A stretch of DNA of 14,823 nucleotides from Ectocarpus siliculosus (taxonomy: Eukaryota > Sar > Phaeophyceae > Ectocarpales > Ectocarpaceae): assembly GCA_000310025.1 (NCBI GenBank), contig FN649748.1, positions 3,968,743 through 3,983,565 of the forward strand, given 5' to 3'. Below the pieces are notes generated by a model, which saw nothing but the letters and a program-made list of their open reading frames with translations, was not told where the DNA came from and ran no database searches. Below, piece by piece: positions 7,926 through 14,823 of the stretch (positions are counted from its first letter, which is position 1; each line of letters opens with the position of its first letter). The translations under genes and the position numbers were made by a program.

Positions 7926-10900
7926 GTTTGGTTTTAAATATTTCGTCTCCTCGCGGCAGCTGCTGCGAGCCTCGCTTCAGGGGGGGGCCTCGTCCTTGGA
8001 AGAGTTTCGCAAAATGGGTCGACAACAGCGATGTTGTTGATTGAGCTTTGGTTGTAGGGTTGCCCCGTTTGTAATGGCCGCCCGCCGAATGTGCCAACTT
8101 GAGGAAGGTGGGCATATGCGTGTGTTGTCTGCTGTCGCACCAGCAGTGGTGCAGTGGCGGGGCGCCTCACCGATGCTGGTCCCTCTCTCTCTCCCTTGGC
8201 CGGGTGTTGACATGGGCGGCAGCATCATCGTTAGCGTCTTGAGTGACAGAGGTCTTCTTTTACAACCCAACCGTATGCAGGTTTTTGTAACGCAAAGTGC
8301 ATGGACCATCATCGCGCATGTATTCCGCCCTTGCTTCTCATCAACAGCAGGGAGGGAGGTCATAGGTACATACACATCGGTCGGCGCGCCACATTTCATC
8401 CCGTTTAGACTGCAGCAGCACCAGCTATTCGACGAAAATGCCGAATCTTGAGACCAGACGCTCGCTCAGTCCCCGGGGTGGTTTGCACATTACTCAGGTT
8501 TACATAAACATCCATGGCAAATTAAGACTCGGCATCTCCGTTGTGCTTTGTTACACAGCAGTAACTGGTGTCATGCAGAACAGTTATTTCACCATTTCCA
8601 GCAACAACCACCCGCGGGGTACAGCAGTATGATCGAACAGCACAGTGTCTCGTGCATACATGCGTCTCCGAACCTTAAAGGAAAAGTGGAAATTAACGCT
8701 CCACGCCTCTTGCGTTTACCGACAGCGAGATGCATGATGGCCATGCAGACGACGCCACCTCCTCGGGGGGGGAGAGCGAGGGGTTGGATAGGGCCGGTGG
8801 CGCCGGGGATGCGGGCAGCGGCGGCGACATGGACAGCAAAAGAAGGCGAAGGCTCGAGCTCAACAGAAAGGTGCGCTGCGCTCTATACAGCTGCAGTGAT
8901 TTATAGACACGGCGGGGTGTATGGGTGTATGGGAGATGGTAGTGCTGCTGCAGTTCGTTTTGACTGCAACTGCTGTTTCGGTGATGGGTGAGTGCTCGAG
9001 ACTGCTGTAGAGAGCTCTGCCTGGGACTGCGAGAAGCTTGGGCGAAGTCAGTCAATGAATGTGTTCGCGTGCATTCAGCGTTCTGTGGTTTGTACATTTG
9101 TGCATACAAGGAAGAACCGAACAGGCGCCTTACCCACGCCAGTGTGTACTGGTAGGCTTGTTGCACACGACAAAGCATGGTGTTTTGGTGCGCGCTCCCC
9201 CACGGCCTAATTACTTCTGTTTTTCGTGTGCCCCGTCGACGGACTATGTGTTTCTGTTTCATGGTACCAAGTCATACTCGTAGATGAGAATACCAAGCGA
9301 GCGATTTTTAGGTAGACATGCTAGCACCCCTCGTGCATCAGAGGCTCTGCGATGCCAGAGGGCAAGCGCTACCTCCGTCGGGATTGGCCAGTCCATCGGC
9401 CACCTGTGCCCGCGTTTCGTGTCGAAATTTCGTCGCGTTCCGCTCTTTTCTGTTTGCTGTTGCCAAGTGGCAAACGCCACTGCTGTTCTGACCTCAGGCC
9501 GTTTTGGAACAGTACGCAGGCCGGTCGCCCCGGTGTTCCAAGTACAGCAGTGGGTGGCTCCGCAGACCTGCCTGAGCGGCTCGTTGTGGGTTCCAATATC
9601 TTAGTTGGAGTGAACGATGTGCAGTTCTGCGTCGGAAAAAAAATTAGTTTGTTTTTAAGCGTACACGATCGATCAGACGGAAACGGGCTGGTGAACACCC
9701 ACTCTTCTCGCGTTTGGAGTGGAAGGGAATCACGCAAGGGTGGGAGGGTGGGTGGGAGAGAAATAAACAGGAGCTTTCCTTGTCGTTGCCTCACTCCTGT
9801 GTGACCTACCCTGCTGATGTGTCGGACATTCATCAGGAAAGGTGTATTGTGGACTTCCTCCACAATGGACGGGACGATGGCCTTGACGCACTACACACAA
9901 CGGTTCCGCGTGCCGCACAAGGAGTTGGTGTATGCCGTTGATGCTGTGGTTGCTGCTGGGCTTCTGTCCTCTCTGGGATGCTGGGCCTTGGATAAGAACT
10001 TCGGCTCTTTGCGGTCTCTCTCTCTCTCTCTCTCTCCTCCTCCTCTCTCTGTCGCTCGTAAACAAACCACAATAGCGACCTCCTTCCTGAGAAAGACCGA
10101 TGATAGGAAAGTGGATGTTTTGAAGAACTGATGAGACCTTCGGCCGTTTCCCCTGGTTATCGCACTGGAATTCTCAGTGCACCTGAGATACAGCAGTATT
10201 CGACACTTCAACTTTTGACCGCTGGGTGCGGCAGCCCTTAAGCATTACAGCAGTAGGGCAAGGAAAGGCTCTGGGTTGAGGTCGGTTTTCAGAAATTTGG
10301 AATGCTGGCGGCCGACCAACAACTCGGTGACGTTGCCATTTTTGCTACCGCCCAAGGCGCGGCAGCGTGCGTTGCATTTGCCGGCTGTAGAGACACCCGT
10401 ATGTGAATACTGCGTACATGTCGATCGGATGGCTTCTCATTGCCCTCGCTGTTGGTGAATGTTGTACGATCTCGCGTGTGTTGCCTTTTGTAGGCTGTGG
10501 CCCCGCTGCTGCTTCGCTTGTTGTCGAACCCCTTGCCGAGAACCTCGAGTTAGTGTCACGCGTCCTCTCGCAGTGTGTACATACCCGCGGGTAGAACACC
10601 TTTGAAAGGCTATTTAGCGTTTTTTGTGTTTCCGAAGTGCTGTATATCGTCTCCCCCCCTCAGGCGATATTACCGCCGAGCGAAGTTGAAACATTTTCGC
10701 CTTGTGGTAATAATGGACCCGCTCGCTAGAAAACCAACTGATGTCGATGCGCAAGGATTATTGAACGGCTGGTTCCCAATTTTGTCTTAAAACAATGTTG
10801 TCTTCAAAACGTCTTAGCCAACCCTGTCTGCTCATCTCTGACGATACGATCGGCCTCAGTCTTCTGGTAGGCGTAGCAACACCAGCAGCAGTGTAAATGC

Positions 10901-11365
10901 AAAGTTCCATAACCGGTCTGTTTTTGCGATCATACACCGATCGCAGCAGATCATTACATTTCGACGGCACAACCTTTCTGCGATTACAAAAGATTATGTT
11001 ATTAGCCTCCGTCTCCCCCGTTAACGCCAGCCCCTTCGTCTCCCGCGCCGGCCGCCCCCATGGTGTGGAAAACCCCGCGTTGCTATTTTTTCTCCTTGGA
11101 TAACCGCTGCGCTTACCGTCAGGCCGCGAAAGAGTCTAGGCGGAGAAAAAAAATGCGCATCGAGGAGCTGGGGAGAAGCGTGGTTTTCTTGACAAGAGAG
11201 AACCAGGAGCTTCGGGAACAGAACGAGATCTTTCGACAAATGGTGGTGAGTGTCTTTTTTTTGGCTCTTTTTTGGTGAGTCCGGGTTGTGCATCACACAG
11301 GTGCGGGGCGATGTAGCTATGGTTTTCAAGTGACGGCAATTGAGGCAGACCTGGATAGGATAAGT

Positions 11366-11399
<34 letters not shown>

Positions 11400-13416
11400 G
11401 GTTATTTTTGGACCGGTTCGAGGGCAAACATGTGTCAACTCGAAGTGTGAGCCCTCGCACAGCCGAACGGCAGCAGGAGCGCAGGCATCGCCTTTCATTT
11501 CAAATTGCGATCACAGCACCTGTCTCTTTGTACCGTTGGTGACCTCCAACCGCTTGGAAGCCTGCTGAGATTCCTGTATCCCTCTTATAAGTACTTTGGC
11601 GTAATGTGGATGCACGGGTTTAGTGACGCCATAGACTCAAGGATCATTGGGCGGTTCTCTTGTGTACTCTCCAATTTCTTGACCCGTGCGTAGGCCGGCC
11701 CATTGTACGCGTGTGCGTGCTCGCTCGCACCCAACCACCAGATGGACTTTCTCAGCTCGGTTGCTCGGAAAGGGTGGTTTAGGAGAGAAAATTCTCGCTC
11801 GTCGAGGGATTGATTGCCTTTGACCTGCCAGCCGGTTTTTCGATAGCGCCCTCTCGGTTGTGGACCAATCGATCGAGCCGGGAGTGTCGGTCCTGGGGTT
11901 TGTTTTCATGTAAAAGCATGGCGTTGTCGGTAGACCACAGACCTTGATAATGCCAGGACAGAGCGATATGCCGGTTTTTCCCTGGCTCGGGCTACGTTTC
12001 ACAAGGATGACCAAGGAGCTGGTCACCAATCTTGCGTTTGCTTTTCCAAAGCAGATTATATGTCATGGGTTGATTGGGCATCCCGACAAACCAAACGTTT
12101 CACATCGGCAAGCAGTCGGTCCGGGGGGTCGGTGCGATCTCCCGCACAATTTCGGTAGCCGTGTGATGCTGTCATCTAGCTGCTTCTTTGACCCTCTGTA
12201 CTTGACCTTTTCCGTCCACCCGACTGCTGTGTCTTGTGCGATTGTGCGAACGTTTAGGCTTCCGAGGTGTCGCCGGATGGAAAGATAGGCTTCAACACCA
12301 AGTTTCGGGCGGAAAACGCGGCTCTCCGGATGGCGCTGTACGAGGCGGTAAGACTTTGTCCCTCAGCAGTCGTTTGCTCGTGGAGGTGCAATGTTCGTAG
12401 CCGACCGATCTAGATCCGACGCGCCCCGGTAGGCCAGAGAAGGCGGGCGAAACACCAGAGTCTTCCTTCCGATGATGGCAAGTTGCGTCGGAATACCGTC
12501 AGAGTGCTGGCGAATACGCGGTAGGTGTATGATAGACTGCTAGCGCTCGATTTCTCCACAACCGAGAGAGGTTGCCAGTGCCGAAAAAGGTTGGCCTTGG
12601 AGAGATGTTACCTCGCCGAGAGCTGTGTTTCTTTGCACGTGTCGTACATCGGGTGTTTTACCTTCTGGTTGTTGAGCAGTCGAGCTTCCAAGATCGATCG
12701 CACACCTCTGCCTTCGCCTGAGTTGTTTCGGTACTTGAAGCCGAAAGACCATGTCTTCGGCGTTCCTCGTGCCTGTCGCTCCTGATGTACAATATATATA
12801 TAGAACCGTGCGTTACGTGCTTGTAAACGATCCAAGTCTAGCTTTGTGTGGTTTATTTTGCTCGCATTTTCGACCTGCAGCGACCGGCAGGGAGGTGCAC
12901 ACCGTAAGCTGCATAGCTACCAGTGACGGTGCCGCGAACGGCAGCATTGGAACAGTGTTTGTCAAGGGAGAGAAACTTCCGAAACGAAACGTCTCAGTTT
13001 TGAAAATCGGCTGAGGGAGTAGGGTATTTCATGCATCCGACGGTAGATGAAATGATAAGGTTTATCTCCTTGTACCTTCAGTCAGCTGCTCTCCTACGAC
13101 AGCACGCAGTGTCATGCGTGCCCCGTGCTTACATCCTGCTCCAACGCGCGTTTCTTTGTTCTAGGATAAGACGCACGGCTCGTCGTCAAATCGGCTGCAC
13201 CAACCGAAACAAGATATGGAAGGAGGCGCAGCAGGCGCGGGCTCGCGCTTAGGCAAGAGCCCCACCGGCATGTCTCTATCGGAACACCCCATGTCCGGAC
13301 CTGTCCCTTCTCTAGCCGCCGCTGCTGCCGCCGTCGGAAACGCTCAGCCTTCCTCTTCCTCCGGGATGTCGTCTTCATCTCACTCCTTGCTGTCGTCTCT
13401 CCCGCCACCGCCGCCC

Positions 13417-13447
<31 letters not shown>

Positions 13448-14286
13448 CCGGAGGCGACAAGATGTCGTCGTCGCCGACGTCCTCGCTCCACAGCTCTCCT
13501 TCCACATCCGCCGCTTCCATGATGATGTCGTCCTCCCTCCCGCAGCACCTGTCCTCTACGGACGGCAAGGTGAACGGCGGCAGCATCAACGGCAGCAGCC
13601 GGGTAGGTGGTGGTACGTGTAGCTTGCTGGATGGGCCGGGGGCGGCAGGGGCGGCCGGAAGCGGCGGTGTGTCCGGCGGCGGGAATCGCATGATCGCGCC
13701 CGCCGGCATCGGCGCTCCCTTCATGAGCGGCGGGGGACTCGGCGTACTGGCGAGCCTAACGGGTGGAGGGAGGGACGGCACCGGGACGTCGCAGCCGAGC
13801 AGCGGCGGGAGATCCTTGCATCCGAAGTCTATGTCCACTTTCGTCAGTGTCCCCGGCGGTGCTGTGGGGGCGGCGGCGGGAAGGTCGACCGCACCCCCCC
13901 ACCCCCAGTCGTCGTCGAGCTACGGGCCCCCCGGGTACAGGACGGATGCAGCCGGTGCCGGCGGTCGGAAGTTGGATCGAGAAGAACGAGGAGAGGGGGG
14001 AGGGCCGGGCGGGTTGGACTACGCGATGATGGCGAGAGCGTCGGCGAACGCAGCCATGGTAAGGGCACGGTCGATCCAGCAGCAGCACAGCGATGGCGGT
14101 GGTGCTGGTCCCGGCGGCGGTGGTGCTGGTGCTGGCGGTGGTGGCGTTGGCGGTAGCAGTGCTACCAGCGGGGCCGGATCAGCTGACTCCAGGCGAGGGC
14201 AGGGAGGGGGGTGGCCCCCTTCTTGGCCCGGGTGGGAAGGGTCGAACGCGGGGGCCCCGCCGGGGAGCGTCGAGCGAACCTTGTGA
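7721..14286 (+). CDS. bZIP transcription factor (multi-exon)
   Basis: bZIP proteins bind DNA as dimers through a basic region and a leucine zipper. The diagnostic domain is split over two exons: SKRRRRLELNRK (ends 8870) joins AAKESRRRKKMRIEEL (from 11123) in phase 0. This restores N-x7-R-x9-L exactly, followed by Leu, Leu, Leu, Phe at heptad spacing (11168, 11189, 11210, 11231). Exons, in order: 7721-7925 (probable), a Gln/His-rich exon ending at 8618, 8726-8870, 11123-11245, 12258-12347 and 13165-14286. Phases agree at every join from 8618 onward. The predicted protein is about 575 residues, with a low-complexity N-terminus and a 373-codon Gly/Ser/Pro-rich tail typical of disordered regulatory regions. 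It would act in the nucleus; target genes are unknown. The bZIP call is secure. The 5' exons and the last residues are not. Confidence 0.85.
8559..8618 (+). CDS. bZIP Gln/His-rich exon
   Basis: In the frame demanded by the next exon it reads SNWCHAEQLFHHFQQQPPA plus GG (phase 2), before donor GG|gtacag. The C at 8726 completes Gly. The 5' border is ambiguous: tandem acceptors acag|cag|t at 8558 and 8561 (a NAGNAG site), or tcatgcag at 8578, which would shorten the exon and enter in phase 1. Gln/His-rich stretches are common in activation domains. Confidence 0.6.
8726..8870 (+). CDS. bZIP exon: acidic Gly/Ser linker and first half of basic region
   Basis: The acceptor gtttaccgacag enters in phase 2. 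The frame reads GEMHDGHADDATSSGGESEG, a Gly/Ala stretch GGAGDAGSGGDMD, then SKRRRRLELNRK before donor AAG|gtgcgc at 8871 (phase 0). The Asn at 8862-8864 is the invariant base-contacting Asn of bZIP proteins, followed by the conserved Arg. The SKRRRR cluster also looks like a nuclear localisation signal. Confidence 0.85.
9352..9804 (+). CDS. Open frame inside the bZIP intron, doubtful
   Basis: A 150-codon frame starts at ATG (MPEGKRYLRRDWPVHRPPVP). Purine-first codons are clearest at 9544-9636 (VGGSADLPERLVVGSN, then ILVGVNDVQFCVG). It overlaps an equally long minus-strand frame (9369-9863). No family is recognised and no promoter or poly(A) signal was found. It may be chance or an alternative exon. 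Confidence 0.13.
   Translation: MPEGKRYLRRDWPVHRPPVPAFRVEISSRSALFCLLLPSGKRHCCSDLRPFWNSTQAGRPGVPSTAVGGSADLPERLVVGSNILVGVNDVQFCVGKKISLFLSVHDRSDGNGLVNTHSSRVWSGRESRKGGRVGGREINRSFPCRCLTPV
10015..10050 (+). repeat. (CT)n microsatellite in bZIP intron
   Basis: A pyrimidine-only tract of CT units with CTC interruptions, on the opposite strand sense to the GA tracts at 380, 4525 and 6973. Confidence 0.9.
11123..11245 (+). CDS. bZIP exon: second half of basic region and leucine zipper
   Basis: The exon is 41 codons, phase 0 on both sides, after acceptor ccgtcag and before donor GTG|gtgagt. It reads AAKESRRRKKMRIEELGRS, then VVFLTRENQELREQNEIFRQ and MV. The ESR and RKK residues are canonical basic-region positions. 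Leu at 11168, 11189 and 11210 and Phe at 11231 form the heptad d positions, with an Asn in LTRENQEL that often sets dimer register and specificity. Confidence 0.93.
11367..11399 (+). repeat. (CT)n microsatellite after the bZIP zipper exon
   Basis: A 33-bp pyrimidine tract, mostly CT, in the intron between 11246 and 12257. Confidence 0.9.
12258..12347 (+). CDS. bZIP exon: zipper extension or second coiled coil
   Basis: The exon is 30 codons, phase 0, between acceptor gcgaacgtttag and donor GCG|gtaaga. It reads ASEVSPDGKIGFNTK, then FRAENAALRMALYEA. The second half is helical with a coiled-coil look. It joins directly to the zipper exon before it and to the last exon. The 1-kb introns on either side show only a (CT)n tract (11367-11399) upstream. 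Confidence 0.75.
13165..14286 (+). CDS. bZIP last exon: long Gly/Ser/Pro-rich tail
   Basis: The acceptor gtttctttgttctag enters in phase 0 and reads DKTHGSSSNRLHQPKQDME, followed by a low-complexity region. That region has poly-Ala (about 13317-13334), a Pro run then a Gly run (13402-13455), Ser/Met stretches and Gly/Ala repeats (14092-14160), up to TGA 14284-14286. It contains potential donors (gtaggt at 13603, gtaagg at 14059), but the frame stays open through them. No folded domain is seen. Assignment to the bZIP gene rests on phase and proximity. The last 30 or so codons lie in sequence of falling quality, so the stop may be a frameshift artefact. Confidence 0.65.
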
Positions 14287-14323
14287 CGCACTTCGCGTGT
14301 TTTTCGGCTGATTTTTGCTGACT

Positions 14324-14823
14324 GAGGGGGGGGGGGGGGGGAAGGGGGGCCCCTTTTCACGGGGGAAGAATCCCCCCGTTTCTCTGCGGCCCCCTCCAAA
14401 AATTAAGGTCCAGGGGGGGGGCCCCCTATTTTTTTTTTTCTGGGGAAAAAAAAAAGGGGGGGGCTTTCCCTTTTTTTTCAACACCCCCGGGTTTTCACGG
14501 GGCCCCACCCCCCAAAAAAAACTTTTCCCCACACGGGGGTGTAACCTGGGGGTTTTTCCCCTTCCCCCTCAAAAAACTACCCCCCGGATTTTAACCCAAA
14601 AGGGTTTTGAAGTTCCCGAAGGGGCCCAAAAAAACACAAATCCAGCCCCCCCAAAATTTCCGCCAACCTTTCCCCCTAATTTCCAAGGTTAACGGAAAAT
14701 AATCTTAAAAATTTCCGCGGGGCCGGAAAATTTTGTTGTTCCTGTAAAAAGTTTCCCCGTTGGCGTCCAAAAAAGGGTGCCGAAAAAGGGGAAAAACACG
14801 CGGGGGAACCCCCCCCTCCCTTT
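14324..14823. other. Homopolymer-dense, probably low-quality contig end
   Basis: From the G run at about 14325 onward nearly every position lies in a mononucleotide run, with blocks of 4 to 18 G, C, T or A following each other. Nothing comparable occurs in the preceding 14 kb. Open frames here are Pro/Gly/Lys/Phe-only products of the runs. It looks like over-called bases in a poor read tail. No gene should be annotated from it. Confidence 0.8.

Larger units (their letters stand above)
8871..11122 (+). other. 2.25-kb intron splitting the bZIP basic region
   Basis: The donor is gtgcgc and the acceptor gcttaccgtcag. The intron separates NRK from AAKESRRRKK. It contains a (CT)n tract (10015-10050) and a pair of long overlapping open frames around 9352-9863. 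An ATG at 11060 is in frame with the downstream exon. No RNA gene or clear mobile element was seen inside. Confidence 0.8.

Noticed and set aside
12881-12903. 23-nt microexon between 12347 and 13165
   Set aside because: It has attractive borders (ctgcag and gtaagc), but its length would break the phase that otherwise joins 12347 to 13165.
13380-14399. Long minus-strand open frames rich in Pro, Ser and Ala
   Set aside because: They mirror the Gly/Ser-rich bZIP tail, where GC-rich repeats suppress stop codons on the other strand.
14315-14692. 125-codon open frame at the right end
   Set aside because: It is made of homopolymer runs in what looks like low-quality sequence.
1-14823. CRISPR array, prokaryotic operon, or defence system
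   Set aside because: No regularly spaced repeats, no compact uninterrupted genes and no ribosome binding sites were seen. The recognised genes are spliced.

Overview
The window looks like nuclear DNA of a eukaryotic alga, most likely a brown alga or another stramenopile. The evidence is intrinsic. Both recognisable genes are cut into short exons (about 56 to 145 bp) by introns of roughly 0.1 to 2.3 kb with GT..AG borders. Base composition is balanced. (GA)n and (CAG)n microsatellites are scattered between exons, and there are no operons or ribosome binding sites. The taxon is an inference from this architecture and was not confirmed by any search. Splice sites, phases and translations were worked out by hand.

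Left part (about 2-3553, + strand): a rhomboid-family intramembrane serine protease, cut by the window start. Six coding exons join in frame and carry the NPLLGPS motif, the loop-1 WR motif, the HxxxxHxxxN helix, the GASGA catalytic serine and the AHVGG catalytic histidine. One intron has a GC donor. The 3' end is ambiguous between a tiny terminal exon at 3543 and a hydrophobic terminal exon at 4184.

Middle (about 3.7-7.7 kb): no gene could be identified. Several short stretches (3706-3750, 3922-3951, 4158-4394, 5164-5396, 5625-5674, 6150-6219) show coding-like codon structure and plausible splice borders. They may be exons of an unrecognised gene or of a longer rhomboid C-terminus. The rest holds (GA)n and (CAG)n repeats, a 13-bp tandem duplication and T-rich DNA.

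Right part (about 7721-14286, + strand): a bZIP transcription factor. A likely Ser/Pro/Ala-rich first exon is followed by a Gln/His-rich piece and an acidic Gly/Ser linker that ends in the first half of the basic region. A 2.25-kb intron follows, then the second half of the basic region plus the leucine zipper. A short second coiled-coil exon and a long Gly/Ser/Pro-rich last exon complete the gene. The invariant Asn of the basic region is recovered only after splicing.

Right end (about 14324-14823): dense homopolymer runs that look like low-quality contig-end sequence. The 18-base C run at the left edge has the same flavour. The two recognised genes have unrelated functions (membrane proteolysis and transcription) and nothing suggests they act together.
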